A DNA stretch of 64,000 bases from Micromonospora sp. WMMD882. Its GTDB lineage: Bacteria; Actinomycetota; Actinomycetes; Mycobacteriales; Micromonosporaceae. The stretch spans positions 248,001-312,000 of the forward strand of contig NZ_CP114903.1 in NCBI RefSeq assembly GCF_027497255.1, in the 5' to 3' direction. A model generated the notes under the pieces. That model was not told the origin of the DNA, searched no databases, and saw nothing but the letters and a program-made list of their open reading frames with translations. Of the stretch, positions 1 to 9,103 are shown one piece after another; positions within the stretch are counted from its first letter, which is position 1; each line of letters starts with the position of its first letter. The translations under genes were made by a program, and so were the position numbers.

Positions 1-53
1 CCGCCGGCACGACCGTGGGCCCGGACGGCGACGCGGCGCGTCCGGCCGGATGA
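1..53 (+). CDS. C-terminal end of an upstream CDS, probably murC
   Basis: An open frame enters from the left edge and ends at the TGA at 51-53; the visible tail reads AGTTVGPDGDAARPAG. Its stop overlaps the ATG of the next gene as ATGA, so the two are translationally coupled. The piece is too short to identify by sequence. The guess of murC (UDP-N-acetylmuramate-alanine ligase) rests only on the usual murG-murC-ftsQ-ftsZ order of actinobacterial division clusters. Confidence 0.4.
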   Translation, partial: AGTTVGPDGDAARPAG

Positions 54-868
54 GTCCCGGTCCGGCGCGGGGTCGCGCCGCCGGCGTGGATTCCGGCGGC
101 GGTCGACGTGGCCCGGCCCGACGGTGGCAACTGGTCCGGGCGGGCAGTGACGCGGTCCCGCCGTCGACCCGGCGGTTCATGCGCCGGGCCCGGCAGCGCC
201 GGATGCGGGCCGCCCTGCCGTGGGCGGTGGCCGGCGTGGCGCTGGCGCTGTCCGGGCTGGTGGCCTGGCTGCTGCTGGGCACCGGCCTGTTCGGCGTGCG
301 GGAGGTCCGGGTGGTCGGGGCCGACCTGGTCACCCCGGTCCAGGTCCGGGGGGCGGCGGCGGTGCCGGACGGGGTGCCGCTGGCCCGGGTGGACCTGGCC
401 GCGGTGGCGGCCCGGATCGGGAAGCTGCCCCCGGTGGAGCGGGTGGCGGTGCGCCGGGACTGGCCGGACGCCCTGGTGGTGCAGGTGGTGGAGCGGACCC
501 CGGTGGCGGTGGTGCCGCGGGGGGACCGGTTCCTGGTGGTGGACCGCGCCGGGGTGGTGTTCCGGGACGAGCCGAGCCGTCCGGCGGGGCTGCCGCTGGC
601 CCGGGTGGCCCGGCCGGGCGCGTCGGATCCGGAGACCCGGGCGGCGTTGCAGGTGTTGGCCGCGCTCACCCCGCCGCTGCGCGAGGCGTTGGTGGAGGTG
701 ACCGTGGAGGGGCTGGCGCGGATCACGGTGCGGCTCTCCGGTGACCGGACGATCGTCTGGGGCGACGCGACCCGGGGTGACGACAAGGCCCAGGTGGCGA
801 CCAGTCTGCTCGGTCGGAAAGCTGACACCATCGACGTGAGCGCGCCGGACGTGGTCACCTTCCGTTGA
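50..868 (+). CDS. ftsQ: FtsQ/DivIB-type cell division protein
   Basis: 272-residue bitopic membrane protein of the divisome, which in the family links early cytoplasmic division proteins with the late periplasmic FtsL/FtsB/FtsW/FtsI complex. The first ~55 residues are basic and Arg-rich (cytoplasmic). A single membrane helix follows at about 55-77, and then a POTRA domain starting FGVREVRVVG and running to about residue 150 (QVVERTPVAVV), with the FtsQ beta domain behind it. The ATG at 50 overlaps the preceding stop as ATGA. ftsZ is the next gene, 284 bp downstream, as expected for ftsQ. Identification is firm from domain order and context. Confidence 0.93.
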   Translation: MSPGPARGRAAGVDSGGGRRGPARRWQLVRAGSDAVPPSTRRFMRRARQRRMRAALPWAVAGVALALSGLVAWLLLGTGLFGVREVRVVGADLVTPVQVRGAAAVPDGVPLARVDLAAVAARIGKLPPVERVAVRRDWPDALVVQVVERTPVAVVPRGDRFLVVDRAGVVFRDEPSRPAGLPLARVARPGASDPETRAALQVLAALTPPLREALVEVTVEGLARITVRLSGDRTIVWGDATRGDDKAQVATSLLGRKADTIDVSAPDVVTFR

Positions 869-1021
869 GTCGTCCGGTACGCGGCACGACCGGATCCGCC
901 CCGGCCCGGGCGACCGGGGATCCGGAAAAGGTGAGGCTTGCCGCGATCCGGGACGACACGCCGAGCAGGTCCTTGGCTCATCGCGTGGCGGCGCTTACGT
1001 TGCCCCGAAGAGAAGCAATAG

Positions 1022-1050
1022 TTGACATAACTGTAAGCCTCTAGTAGAGG
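1022..1050 (+). promoter_or_regulatory. Candidate ftsZ promoter with a palindrome over the -10 region
   Basis: TTGACA at 1022-1027 is followed after 17 nt by TAGAGG (1045-1050), a plausible vegetative promoter in the 284-bp ftsQ-ftsZ gap. The -10 box lies inside the perfect inverted repeat CCTCTA-G-TAGAGG (1038-1050), which could be an operator. The area is clearly richer in A+T than its surroundings. Assignment is by eye. Confidence 0.55.
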
Positions 1051-1152
1051 GTTAGGGTTAGCCCTTCTCCTCGCGGGTGATAGTTGACGTCGGCGGCGAT
1101 CCGGGGCGGCCGTGGCGTCGGCGTGGCCAATCTCGAAGGGAAAGGACCGGAG

Positions 1153-2268
1153 ATGACACCTCCGCACAACTACCTGGCGGTCATCAAGGTCGTCGGCATC
1201 GGGGGCGGCGGCGTCAACGCCGTCAACCGGATGATCGAGGTTGGGCTCAAGGGCGTCGAGTTCATCGCGATCAACACGGACGCGCAGGCGTTGCTGATGA
1301 GCGACGCCGACGTCAAGCTCGACGTCGGCCGGGAGCTCACCCGGGGGCTCGGCGCGGGCGCCAACCCGGACGTCGGCAAGAACGCCGCCGAGGACCACCG
1401 CGACGAGATCGAGGAGGTCCTCAAGGGGGCCGACATGGTCTTCGTGACCTGCGGCGAGGGCGGCGGCACCGGCACCGGCGGCGCCCCGGTGGTGGCCAAC
1501 ATCGCCCGTAAGCTCGGCGCGCTCACCATCGGCGTGGTCACCCGGCCGTTCTCCTTCGAGGGCAAGCGTCGTCAGGTCCAGGCCGAGGCCGGGATAGACG
1601 AGCTGCGCAACCAGTGCGACACCCTCATCGTCATCCCGAACGACCGGCTGCTGGCCCTCGGCGACCGGGGCATCAGCATGATGGACGCCTTCCGCACCGC
1701 CGACCAGGTGCTCCTCTCCGGCGTCCAGGGCATCACCGACCTGATCACCACCCCGGGTCTGATCAACCTGGACTTCGCCGACGTCAAGAGCGTGATGAGC
1801 GGCGCGGGCAGCGCGCTGATGGGCATCGGCAGCGCCCGCGGCGAGAACCGCGCGGTCGAGGCGGCCGAGGCGGCCATCTCCAGCCCGCTGCTGGAGCAGA
1901 GCATGGACGGCGCGCGGGGCGTGCTGCTCTCCATCGCCGGCGGCTCCGACCTGGGCCTGTTCGAGATCAACGACGCGGCCCAACTGGTCACCGACGCGGC
2001 CCACCCGGACGCCAACATCATCTTCGGCGCGGTCATCGACGACGCCCTCGGCGACGAGGTGCGGGTGACCGTGATCGCCGCCGGCTTCGACGGTGGCGCG
2101 CCCGCGTACAAGGCGGTCGAGCCGGCCCGCAAGAGCAACCAGAACCAGCCGACCACGCCGCCGGCCCCGGTGACCACGCAGAGCGCCATGCCCCCGCCCA
2201 CCCAGTCGCCGCGTCGCGTCCTCTTCGACGACGTCGACGTGCCCGACTTCCTCAAGAACGGGTCCTGA
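1153..2268 (+). CDS. ftsZ: Cell division GTPase FtsZ
   Basis: 371-residue tubulin-like GTPase that polymerises into the Z ring. It has the N-terminal nucleotide-binding stretch [15 protein letters not shown], the tubulin signature GGGTGTGG at about 104-111, the T7-loop region [11 protein letters not shown], a Pro/Thr-rich linker and the conserved C-terminal tip [12 protein letters not shown] that binds partners such as SepF. The ATG at 1153 is preceded by AAGGGAAAGGA, a good ribosome-binding site. The frame is open back to a TTG at 1084, but that extension has no site and is not family-like. yggS follows after 9 nt. Confidence 0.98.
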   Translation: MTPPHNYLAVIKVVGIGGGGVNAVNRMIEVGLKGVEFIAINTDAQALLMSDADVKLDVGRELTRGLGAGANPDVGKNAAEDHRDEIEEVLKGADMVFVTCGEGGGTGTGGAPVVANIARKLGALTIGVVTRPFSFEGKRRQVQAEAGIDELRNQCDTLIVIPNDRLLALGDRGISMMDAFRTADQVLLSGVQGITDLITTPGLINLDFADVKSVMSGAGSALMGIGSARGENRAVEAAEAAISSPLLEQSMDGARGVLLSIAGGSDLGLFEINDAAQLVTDAAHPDANIIFGAVIDDALGDEVRVTVIAAGFDGGAPAYKAVEPARKSNQNQPTTPPAPVTTQSAMPPPTQSPRRVLFDDVDVPDFLKNGS

Positions 2269-2277
2269 GCCGCGCCG

Positions 2278-3015
2278 ATGACCGATCGAGCCACCCCCGA
2301 CCGCCGTGCCGAGCTCGCCGCCGGGCTGGCCCGGGTCCGGGCCAGGATCGCCGACGCCTGCGCCGCCGCGGGGCGGGACGACGCCGACGTGACCATGGTC
2401 GCGGTGACCAAGACCTACCCGGCCGGTGACGTGCTCGCCCTGGCCGACCTGGGCGTCGTGGACATGGGCGAGAACCGCGACCAGGAGGCGGCGCCGAAGG
2501 CCGCCGAGGTCGCCGCGGCCGGGTCGACCCCCCGGTGGCACTTCGTCGGCCAGCTCCAACGCAACAAGTGCCGCTCGGTGGCCCGTTACGCCGACGTGGT
2601 CCAGTCGGTGGACAGCGTCCGGCTGGCCGAGGCGCTCGACGGGGCGGCCGGCCAGCTCCGGGACCGTCCGCTGGAGGTGCTGGTCCAGGTCAGCATCGAC
2701 GGCGACCCGGCCCGGGGTGGGGCGCTCCCGGGCTCGACCGACCCCGACCGGGGGCTGCTCCGGGTGGCCGAGAAGGTGGCCGCCGCCGGTGCTCTCCGGC
2801 TGGCCGGGCTGATGGCGGTGGCCCCGCTGGGCGGGGACCCGGAGCGCGCGTTCGCCCGACTCGCCGAGGTGGCCCGGGGCTTCCGGGCGGCCCATCCGAC
2901 GGCGGTCGCGCTCTCCGCCGGGATGAGCGGCGACCTGGAGGTCGCGATCCGGTACGGCGCGACACATGTCCGCGTCGGCAGCGCGTTGCTCGGCATGCGT
3001 TCCACGCTGCGGTAG
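2278..3015 (+). CDS. YggS/PROSC-family pyridoxal-phosphate homeostasis protein
   Basis: 245-residue single-domain PLP-binding protein with an alanine-racemase-like barrel; the family buffers PLP and has no known enzymatic reaction. The PLP lysine is K45 in VAVTKTY. Other family marks are [18 protein letters not shown] and the C-terminal phosphate-binding run [20 protein letters not shown]. The gene sits nine bases after ftsZ. In Streptomyces and many other actinobacteria a laccase-domain gene (pgeF/ylmD) lies between ftsZ and yggS; there is no room for it here. The standalone ATG at 2278 gives the usual family length. Confidence 0.93.
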   Translation: MTDRATPDRRAELAAGLARVRARIADACAAAGRDDADVTMVAVTKTYPAGDVLALADLGVVDMGENRDQEAAPKAAEVAAAGSTPRWHFVGQLQRNKCRSVARYADVVQSVDSVRLAEALDGAAGQLRDRPLEVLVQVSIDGDPARGGALPGSTDPDRGLLRVAEKVAAAGALRLAGLMAVAPLGGDPERAFARLAEVARGFRAAHPTAVALSAGMSGDLEVAIRYGATHVRVGSALLGMRSTLR

Positions 3016-3037
3016 CCTGGCCGGGGAAGCGCAAATT

Positions 3038-3050
3038 ACAACAGTGTTGT
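3038..3050. promoter_or_regulatory. 13-bp palindrome upstream of sepF
   Basis: ACAACA-G-TGTTGT, a perfect 6-bp inverted repeat around one base, lies 22 nt after the yggS stop and about 150 nt before sepF, in a short A+T-richer patch. It may be an operator or part of an internal sepF promoter. The architecture matches the 13-bp palindrome in the ftsZ promoter, but the sequence differs. Confidence 0.35.
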
Positions 3051-3200
3051 TTGGGCCGGCGTCCCCGTGTCGGGGGTCAGGCGGACGACCGCGAATCGTC
3101 CGCCCGGGGTTGCCGGGCCGTTGGGCGGGGGATGGCCCACCCGCGACACGCGACACGGGCACGGGGGCGCGTGCCGCACGGCGGACGGAAGGGCGCGGCG

Positions 3201-3899
3201 ATGGGTGCACTGCGCAAGGCGGGGGTCTGGCTCGGTCTCGTCGAGGAGGACGACGAGCGGGGCTACGACGACGGTGGCTACGACAAGGGGGGCTACCGGG
3301 AGTCGCGGTACCGGCAGAGCCGGTACGCCGAGGAGTTCGCCGACGAGAACGACGACGAGGACGACGAGCCGCCCACGCCCCGGCCACGGGCGGGCGAGCG
3401 GAGCCGGCTGTCCGAGCGGGCCGGCGCGCGCGCCGACAGCGACCGGACCGAGTCCGACCGGCCGGAGCGTCCGGAGCGGGCCGAGCGGGCCAGCGTCCGG
3501 TCCATCACCCGGTCGGGCGCGGACGCCTCGGGCGCGCTCACGTACCACACCCGGGACAATCTCGCCCTGGCGCCGCAGGCGCAGCCCCGGGAGCGGGCCG
3601 TGGTCGCCGAGGAGGAGCAGCGGTACCAGATCACCACGCTGCACCCGACCACGTACCGGGAGGCCCGGACGATCGGCGAGCACTTCCGCGACGGCGTGCC
3701 GGTGATCATCAACCTCACCGAGATGGACGAGGCGGACGCCCGCCGTCTGGTGGACTTCGCCGCCGGACTGGCCTTCGGCCTGCGGGGTACGATCGAGCGC
3801 GTGACCAACCGGGTGTTCCTGCTCTCGCCGGCCAACGTCCAGGTCACCGCGGAGGACAAGGCCAAGATCGCCGAGGGCGGCTTTTTCAGCCTGGGTTAA
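3201..3899 (+). CDS. sepF: Cell division protein SepF
   Basis: 232-residue cytoplasmic FtsZ-binding protein; in actinobacteria SepF serves as a membrane anchor for the Z ring. The N-terminus [18 protein letters not shown] matches the amphipathic membrane-binding helix of the family. A long acidic, Arg/Ser-rich linker follows (about 20-130), then the SepF domain (about 140-225) with [20 protein letters not shown] and the [10 protein letters not shown] turn. Start ATG 3201 is preceded by GGAAGGG (3187-3193). An open frame extends far upstream through yggS, but only from this ATG does the protein match the family. Confidence 0.96.
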   Translation: MGALRKAGVWLGLVEEDDERGYDDGGYDKGGYRESRYRQSRYAEEFADENDDEDDEPPTPRPRAGERSRLSERAGARADSDRTESDRPERPERAERASVRSITRSGADASGALTYHTRDNLALAPQAQPRERAVVAEEEQRYQITTLHPTTYREARTIGEHFRDGVPVIINLTEMDEADARRLVDFAAGLAFGLRGTIERVTNRVFLLSPANVQVTAEDKAKIAEGGFFSLG

Positions 3900-3928
3900 C
3901 ACCCCCCGAACGAGGGACGTCGCCTGTC

Positions 3929-4228
3929 GTGTTGTCGATCGTGCTGCAAGTGGTCTACCTGGTTCTCTACGTCTTCCTGCTGCTCCTGCTGGCCCGGTTC
4001 GTGCTGAGCGCCGTGCTCCAGTACGGTCGTCGCTGGCAGCCGGGACGGGGAGCGTCGGTGGGACTGGAATCCGTGTGGAGCGTCACTGATCCGCCTCTCA
4101 AGGCGTTGAGGCGAGTGATCCCTCCGCTGCGGATTGGTACCGTGAGCATCGACCTGGCTTCCCTTGTGCTCCTGGTTATCCTGTTCGTGCTGATGGAGTT
4201 CGTGTTAAGGCGGCTGATCCTCGGGTGA
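3929..4228 (+). CDS. YggT-family membrane protein
   Basis: 99-residue membrane protein. It has two hydrophobic helices (about 3-29 and 74-94) separated by a loop containing VTDPPLKALRRVIPP and a following SIDLASLV stretch, which is the YggT/YlmG signature. The family sits next to sepF and divIVA in Gram-positive bacteria and is linked to division and cell shape, without a defined reaction. The GTG start at 3929 is preceded by GAGGGA at 3912-3917. It lies 29 nt after sepF. Confidence 0.9.
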   Translation: MLSIVLQVVYLVLYVFLLLLLARFVLSAVLQYGRRWQPGRGASVGLESVWSVTDPPLKALRRVIPPLRIGTVSIDLASLVLLVILFVLMEFVLRRLILG

Positions 4229-4279
4229 GCACCCGGGGCCCAGCCCGCTACGCGGCCGCAACTGACCCGAGGAGTTTCG

Positions 4280-5080
4280 ATGCCGCTTACCCCGGCCGAC
4301 GTCCACAACGTCGCCTTCAAAAAGCCGCCGATCGGCAAGCGGGGGTATGACGAGGAGGAGGTTGACGCCTTCTTGGACGAGGTCGAGCGCGAGCTGGCCC
4401 GTCTGATAGAGGAGAACAACGAGCTCCGCGCCCAGGTGGAGCGCGGAGGTCGGGGCGGCGCGCCCGCCGGCCCCGGCGCCGACGCCCGTCTCGCCGCCGA
4501 GCTGAACGACGTCAAGGCCCAGCTCGACCGGGTGCAGCGCGACAAGGCCGCGGCCGAGCAGGCCGCCCGCGCGATGCAGGCCGAGCTGGAGCAGGTCCGC
4601 ACGCAGGGCGCTCCGGCCGCCACCGGCGACGGTGAGCAGCAGGCGCTGCGGGTGCTGATGATGGCCCAGCGCACCGCCGACGACCACCTCTCCGACGCCC
4701 GTCGTGAGGCCGACCAGCTTCTCTCCGAGGCCCGGTCGAAGGCCGAGGAGGTCACCCGCGAGGCCCGCGCCAAGGCCGACGCGCTGGAGCGGGACGCCCG
4801 GCAGCGGCACCAGGAGGCCATGGGTGGCCTGGACGCCAAGCGCACCGCGCTGTCCAAGCACATCGAGGAGCTCAAGCAGTTCGAGCGCGAGTACCGCACC
4901 CGGCTCAAGGCGTACCTGGAGAGCCAGTTGCGTGACCTGGGCGCCCGCGGCCAGGACATCGAGGCCGACCTCAACGGCAGCGAGGGCGCCCGCAGCGTGG
5001 GCGGTGGCGGACTCGCCACCGCCGGCCTGGGCGGCGCGTACGGCGCAGGGCGCTCCAACGCCCTCGAAGCCGGGCACTGA
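4280..5080 (+). CDS. divIVA: DivIVA/Wag31 polar growth protein
   Basis: 266-residue coiled-coil protein. DivIVA marks negatively curved membrane at poles and septa, and in actinobacteria it directs apical wall growth. The N-terminal lipid-binding domain starts [19 protein letters not shown], followed by [16 protein letters not shown] and a first coiled coil to about 60. A Gly/Ala-rich insert and then a long second coiled coil (about 75-235) rich in Ala, Glu and Arg follow. GAGGAG lies about 5 nt before the ATG. The end is Gly-rich. The position after sepF and yggT is canonical. Confidence 0.96.
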   Translation: MPLTPADVHNVAFKKPPIGKRGYDEEEVDAFLDEVERELARLIEENNELRAQVERGGRGGAPAGPGADARLAAELNDVKAQLDRVQRDKAAAEQAARAMQAELEQVRTQGAPAATGDGEQQALRVLMMAQRTADDHLSDARREADQLLSEARSKAEEVTREARAKADALERDARQRHQEAMGGLDAKRTALSKHIEELKQFEREYRTRLKAYLESQLRDLGARGQDIEADLNGSEGARSVGGGGLATAGLGGAYGAGRSNALEAGH

Positions 5081-5130
5081 GCCCGACCCACACCGGAACC
5101 GGTTCGGACACGACGCGGCGGGGGTGAGCC

Positions 5131-5925
5131 GTGATAGTCGGCAGTCTTCTGCTCATCCTCGTCGCCGTCGTGCTCCTGGTGGCCGGGCTGGTCGGCGGGT
5201 CCAGCCTCCTGCTGGTCTCCTCCATCGCGGCCAGTCTGCTGGCCGCCGTGGCTCTCGTGGTGGGCGCCCGCCAGGCGGCCGCCGCCCGGGTCGCGGCGGA
5301 ACAGGGCACGGACGGGCCCGACGGCGACCGTCCGCGCCGGGTTGACGTCGCGGCGACCGGCGCCGCCCGCAGGTCGGACGCCGACCACACGACCGACGCC
5401 GGTCACGCGACCGCGCCGGATTCCGGCCACCCGGTCGGCGCCGGCTATCCGACCGGGCCGGATGCCGGCTATCCGGCCGACACCGGCTTCGCGGCCGACG
5501 CCGTGCGGGCGACCGCGCCGGATTCCGCCGACCCGGCCCGGCCCCGCACCGAGCAGACCGTGCCGGTCCAGTTCGTCCCCGCCGGGGCCGACGACGACGG
5601 ATGGCGGCAACCATCCGAGCCGTCGACGGTCGCGGCGGCGCCGTCCGACCCGCGTGCCCCCGACGCCAGGGCCGCCGCGGCTCCGGCCGACGAGCCGGAC
5701 GTTCAACCGGTCGACCCGGCCGACGCGGCCCGGGTGGCCCGGCTCGACGACGAGGTGCTGGTGGTCGACGGCCGACCCCGCTACCACCTCGCCGACTGCG
5801 TGCGCCTGATCGGCCGGGACCCGGAGGCGCTACCGGTGTCCGAGGCGGTGGAGCTCGGCTTCACCCCCTGCGCGGACTGCGCCCCGGACACCGCGCTGCT
5901 GGCCGCCGACTCCCGGCCGTCCTGA
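5131..5925 (+). CDS. Membrane protein with a C-terminal His/Cys motif domain
   Basis: 264-residue protein of unknown function. Two hydrophobic helices occupy residues ~2-25 and ~28-48. A low-complexity Asp/Ala/Pro/Gly-rich middle follows (about 60-205). The last ~55 residues form a compact domain reading YHLADC ... FTPCADC, giving a His-x3-Cys plus Cys-x2-Cys pattern that could hold a metal ion. Such motifs occur at the ends of several actinobacterial membrane proteins, but I do not recognise a named family with certainty. It starts at GTG 5131, 50 nt after divIVA. The next gene begins five bases after its stop, so these two are probably cotranscribed. Confidence 0.75.
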   Translation: MIVGSLLLILVAVVLLVAGLVGGSSLLLVSSIAASLLAAVALVVGARQAAAARVAAEQGTDGPDGDRPRRVDVAATGAARRSDADHTTDAGHATAPDSGHPVGAGYPTGPDAGYPADTGFAADAVRATAPDSADPARPRTEQTVPVQFVPAGADDDGWRQPSEPSTVAAAPSDPRAPDARAAAAPADEPDVQPVDPADAARVARLDDEVLVVDGRPRYHLADCVRLIGRDPEALPVSEAVELGFTPCADCAPDTALLAADSRPS

Positions 5926-5929
5926 CCAC

Positions 5930-6235
5930 GTGCTGGCGGACGACACGCTCACCGTCGCGGTCCGGGTGAAGCCGGGGGCCGCCCGGGTCCGGGTGGGCGG
6001 TCGGTTCGACGGGCCGTACGGCCCGGCCCTGGTCGTCGCGGTGCACGCGCCGCCGGTGGACGGGCGGGCCACCGAGGCGGCCCGGCTGGCCCTGGCCCGC
6101 GCGCTCGGCGTACGGCCGGCGGCGGTGTCGTTGCGGGCCGGCGCGGCCAGCCGCGACAAACTCTTCGTGGTGGCCCACCCGGATCCCGTGGTGGCGCAGG
6201 CGCTGTCCCGGCTGCGGGACGGGTCGGGCGGGTGA
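5930..6235 (+). CDS. DUF167 (YggU) family protein
   Basis: 101-residue small protein of the DUF167 family. It has the VRVKPGAARVRVGG opening strand, the APPVDGRATEAA loop and the ASRDKLFVV tail typical of the family, whose function is unknown. The GTG at 5930 lies four bases past the previous stop. YggU-like genes often sit near yggT and yggS in bacteria, which fits the region. Length is normal for the family. Confidence 0.88.
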   Translation: MLADDTLTVAVRVKPGAARVRVGGRFDGPYGPALVVAVHAPPVDGRATEAARLALARALGVRPAAVSLRAGAASRDKLFVVAHPDPVVAQALSRLRDGSGG

Positions 6236-6257
6236 CCCGGCTGGGTCGGCGACGCCG

Positions 6258-7760
6258 GTGACCACCGAGCTGGACGTCGCGCTCCTGGTGGGGGCGGCGG
6301 TGCTGCTGGTGGCGGTCGGCGCGGTCCGGTTCTCCACCCGGCTCGGGCTGCCGAGCCTGCTGGTCTACCTGGCGCTCGGCGTGGCGATCGGCCGGTCCGG
6401 GCTGGGCATCCGGTTCGACGACGCCGAGCTGACCCGCGTCCTCGGTTTCTGCGCCCTCATCGTGATCATCGCGGAGGGTGGACTGACCGCCCGGTGGAGC
6501 GCCCTGCGGCCGGTGCTCGGGCTGGCCGCCACGCTGTCCACCGTCGGGGTGCTGGTGAGCATCGTGGTGGTGGGGCTCGCCGTGCACCTGCTGCTCGGGC
6601 TGGACTGGCGGCTGGCGCTGCTCTACGGCGCGGTGCTGTCGTCGACCGACGCCGCCGCGGTCTTCGCCACCCTGCGCCGGCTGCGTCTGCCGCCCCGGCT
6701 GGTGGCGACCCTGGAGGCCGAGTCGGGGATGAACGACGCCCCGGTGGTGCTGCTGGTGGTGCTGCTGTCCCGGGGGTTCCCGCTGCCCCACCCGTGGTGG
6801 CAGGAGACGCTCCTGATCGGCTACGAGCTGGTCGGCGGCGCCCTGGTGGGTCTCGCCGCCGGGTGGCTCGGCCGGTCGGCGTTGCGCCGGGCGGCGCTGC
6901 CCTCGGCGGGGCTCTACCCGATCGCGGTGGTCGGCTTCACCGTGCTGGCGTACGCGGCCGGGGCGTTGCTGCACGCCTCCGGTTTCCTCGCCGTCTACGT
7001 CGCGGGGGTGCTGCTCGGCAACGCCCGGCTGCCGCACCGGCAGGCGATCCTGGGCTTCGCCGACGGGTTGGCCTGGTTGGCGCAGATCGGGCTGTTCGTG
7101 CTGCTCGGCCTGCTGGTGACCCCGGCGCGGCTGGACGAGGCGGTGCTGCCCGCGCTGGTCGCCGGGCTGGCGCTGCTGTTCCTGGCCCGGCCGGTGAGCG
7201 TGGCGCTGTCGGCGGCGCCGTTCCGCTTCGGCCTGCGGGAGCAGGCCTTCCTGTCCTGGGCGGGGCTGCGCGGCGCGGTGCCGATCGTGTTGGCCACCAT
7301 TCCGCTCTCCGAACGGGTGCCCGGCGCGGACCGGCTCTTCGACTCGGTCTTCGTGCTGGTGGTGATCTTCACGGTGGTGCAGGCCGGGACGCTGGCGTCG
7401 GCGGCCCGCCGGCTGCGGGTGACCGCGCCGGCGGAGGCCGCGGAGCTCCGGGTGGAGACGGCCCCGTTGGAGCGGATGCGGGCCGACCTGCTCCAGGTGG
7501 CCGTGCCGGCCGGCTCCCGGCTGGCCGGCGTGCACGTGGACGAGTTGCGGCTGCCGCCGGGCGCGTCGGTGACCCTGGTGACGCGGGACGGCGGCGGGTT
7601 CGTGCCGGGGCCGGACACCCGGCTCAGGGTGGGCGACGGTCTCCTGATCGTGGCGACCGTGGAGGCGCGGGACGCGGCGGAGCGTCGGCTGCGGGCGGTC
7701 AGTCGGCGGGGCCGGCTCGCCCGGTGGTTCGGGGAGGACGGCGCGGACCGAGGCGATTGA
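6258..7760 (+). CDS. CPA1-type K+(or Na+)/H+ antiporter with a C-terminal TrkA-C domain
   Basis: 500-residue integral membrane antiporter exchanging monovalent cations for protons. About twelve hydrophobic helices cover residues 5-385. The ion-binding region shows SSTDAAAVFATL and EAESGMNDAPVVLL, the CPA1/NhaP-like pattern. The helical part ends near residue 385, and the last ~80 residues (LQVAVPAGSRLAGVHVDELR ... VGDGLLIVA) form a soluble TrkA-C/RCK-C-like domain, as in potassium/proton antiporters of the NhaP2 type. That domain suggests potassium as substrate; ion specificity cannot be read from sequence. Start GTG 6258, 22 nt after the DUF167 gene, without a strong ribosome-binding site. 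Confidence 0.9.
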   Translation: MTTELDVALLVGAAVLLVAVGAVRFSTRLGLPSLLVYLALGVAIGRSGLGIRFDDAELTRVLGFCALIVIIAEGGLTARWSALRPVLGLAATLSTVGVLVSIVVVGLAVHLLLGLDWRLALLYGAVLSSTDAAAVFATLRRLRLPPRLVATLEAESGMNDAPVVLLVVLLSRGFPLPHPWWQETLLIGYELVGGALVGLAAGWLGRSALRRAALPSAGLYPIAVVGFTVLAYAAGALLHASGFLAVYVAGVLLGNARLPHRQAILGFADGLAWLAQIGLFVLLGLLVTPARLDEAVLPALVAGLALLFLARPVSVALSAAPFRFGLREQAFLSWAGLRGAVPIVLATIPLSERVPGADRLFDSVFVLVVIFTVVQAGTLASAARRLRVTAPAEAAELRVETAPLERMRADLLQVAVPAGSRLAGVHVDELRLPPGASVTLVTRDGGGFVPGPDTRLRVGDGLLIVATVEARDAAERRLRAVSRRGRLARWFGEDGADRGD

Positions 7761-7828
7761 CGCAGGTTGCCCCTTTACCCCGATTGGTCATTGTTCGGAA
7801 CTGAAATACGGGATCCTGGTGCGGCACG

Positions 7829-7857
7829 TTGTCGGACGCCTGTACGTTCCGTATTCT
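7829..7857 (+). promoter_or_regulatory. Candidate promoter for the traR/dksA-like gene
   Basis: TTGTCG (7829-7834), 17 nt, then TATTCT (7852-7857) gives a good sigma-70-like match in the 229-bp gap before 7990. The surrounding bases are A+T-richer than the genome. The leader would be about 125 nt. Confidence 0.5.
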
Positions 7858-7989
7858 TGCGATTCTCCGGAGTGCGCGGCTGCTGCCGCGCGCCCCTTTT
7901 GTTGGTGGGGGACGCCAGGCTGACCAGCCGCGGCGGCGCCCCTCCAGGCACCGGCGATCGGCGCGGGTGCCGCGGCCGAGGGAGGCACG

Positions 7990-8409
7990 ATGGCGAAGCC
8001 AGCCGACACCAGGACCGCCGGACGCAAACCGGCGGCGAAGGGCACCCGCAGCGCCGCGGAGACCGAGAAGATCCGGGCCGCCCTGGCGGCCCGCCGGGAC
8101 GAGTTGCGCGCCGAGTACGATCAGACCCTGAGTGAGATCACCGAGCTCCAGCGCGACCGGTTGACCGACTCGGCCGGCGACGACCCGGCCGACACCGGCT
8201 CCCGGACCTTCGAGCGGGAGCAGGAGATCTCCCTCGCCAACAGCATCCTGGAACGGATCACGCAGGTCGAACGGGCGCTGGAGCGGCTCGACGAGGGCGG
8301 CTACGGCTGGTGTGAGCGGTGCGGCAACCCGATCCCGGTGGAGCGGCTCGCCGCCTTCCCGGCGGCGACCCTCTGCGTGACCTGCAAGCAGCTGGAGGAG
8401 CGACGCTGA
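7990..8409 (+). CDS. TraR/DksA-type zinc-finger protein
   Basis: 139-residue protein with a Lys/Arg-rich N-terminus, a long helical part (about 25-105) and a C-terminal four-cysteine zinc finger, CERC ... CVTC. The family binds RNA polymerase through its secondary channel, and DksA modulates transcription during starvation. The coiled-coil tip keeps DDPADTGSRTFEREQE, close to the DPAD motif of DksA-like proteins. The start ATG has GAGGGAGG eight to ten bases upstream. lspA follows downstream. Whether it acts like DksA in this actinomycete is not shown. Confidence 0.9.
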   Translation: MAKPADTRTAGRKPAAKGTRSAAETEKIRAALAARRDELRAEYDQTLSEITELQRDRLTDSAGDDPADTGSRTFEREQEISLANSILERITQVERALERLDEGGYGWCERCGNPIPVERLAAFPAATLCVTCKQLEERR

Positions 8410-8479
8410 GGTGTCGTCGCTCCCCGGCCCCGGATGGAGAGCCGGTGAGCGATCACCGCGGAGCGTCGATGGGGAGCAG

Positions 8480-9103
8480 ATGACGGCAGCACGGCCGACC
8501 GGGCCCGTAACCGCCGAGCCGGGCGGGGGCGTGGCCCGGCGCCGCGCGGTCGTGGTGCTCGCCCTCACCGCCGGGTCCGCGTTCCTGGCCGATGTCTCCA
8601 CCAAGCACATCGCGCTGGCCACCCTCGACGACCGTGAGCCGGTACGGCTGCTCGGCGGCGCGGTCTACCTCACCCTGACCCGCAACAGCGGCGCGGCGTT
8701 CAGCCTCGGCGCCGACCACACCTGGGTGTTCTCGGTGATCACCCTGGGCGTGATCGGCTGGATCGGCTGGATGGCGCTGCGGCTGCGGTCGACGCCCTGG
8801 GCGGTGTCGCTCGGCCTGGTGCTCGGCGGGGCGCTGGGCAACCTCGCCGACCGGATCTTCCGGGCGCCCGGGCACTTCGTCGGGCACGTGGTCGACATGG
8901 TCAGCCTCTTCGACCCGTACGGGCGGGTGTGGCCGGTGTTCAACCTGGCCGACAGCGCCCTGGTCAGCGGGGTGGCCCTGGCCATCGGGCTGGAGCTCAC
9001 CGGGCGTCGACGCGACGGCGGGCGGGTCGGCCGGGGCGACCCGGACGCCGCGCCGGACGGGGCCCCGACCACGACCGACGCCGTCCAGCGGGAGCGCGCG
9101 TGA
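8480..9103 (+). CDS. lspA: Lipoprotein signal peptidase (signal peptidase II)
   Basis: 207-residue four-helix aspartic protease that removes the signal peptide of prolipoproteins after Lgt has lipidated them (lgt is at 40388). The family motifs are present: DVSTKHIA near the first helix, [21 protein letters not shown] with one catalytic Asp at about 124, and VFNLADS with the second at about 158. The C-terminal 30 residues are polar and low-complexity. The ATG at 8480 follows GGGGAGC. The frame is also open from a GTG at 8411, but that start would lengthen the protein by 23 non-conserved residues. It overlaps the next gene by GTGA. Confidence 0.95.
   Translation: MTAARPTGPVTAEPGGGVARRRAVVVLALTAGSAFLADVSTKHIALATLDDREPVRLLGGAVYLTLTRNSGAAFSLGADHTWVFSVITLGVIGWIGWMALRLRSTPWAVSLGLVLGGALGNLADRIFRAPGHFVGHVVDMVSLFDPYGRVWPVFNLADSALVSGVALAIGLELTGRRRDGGRVGRGDPDAAPDGAPTTTDAVQRERA

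Noticed and set aside
1049..1061. GGGTTAGGGTTAG, telomere-like repeat
   Set aside because: Only two units next to the ftsZ promoter; a bacterial chromosome gives no reason to expect a telomere here.
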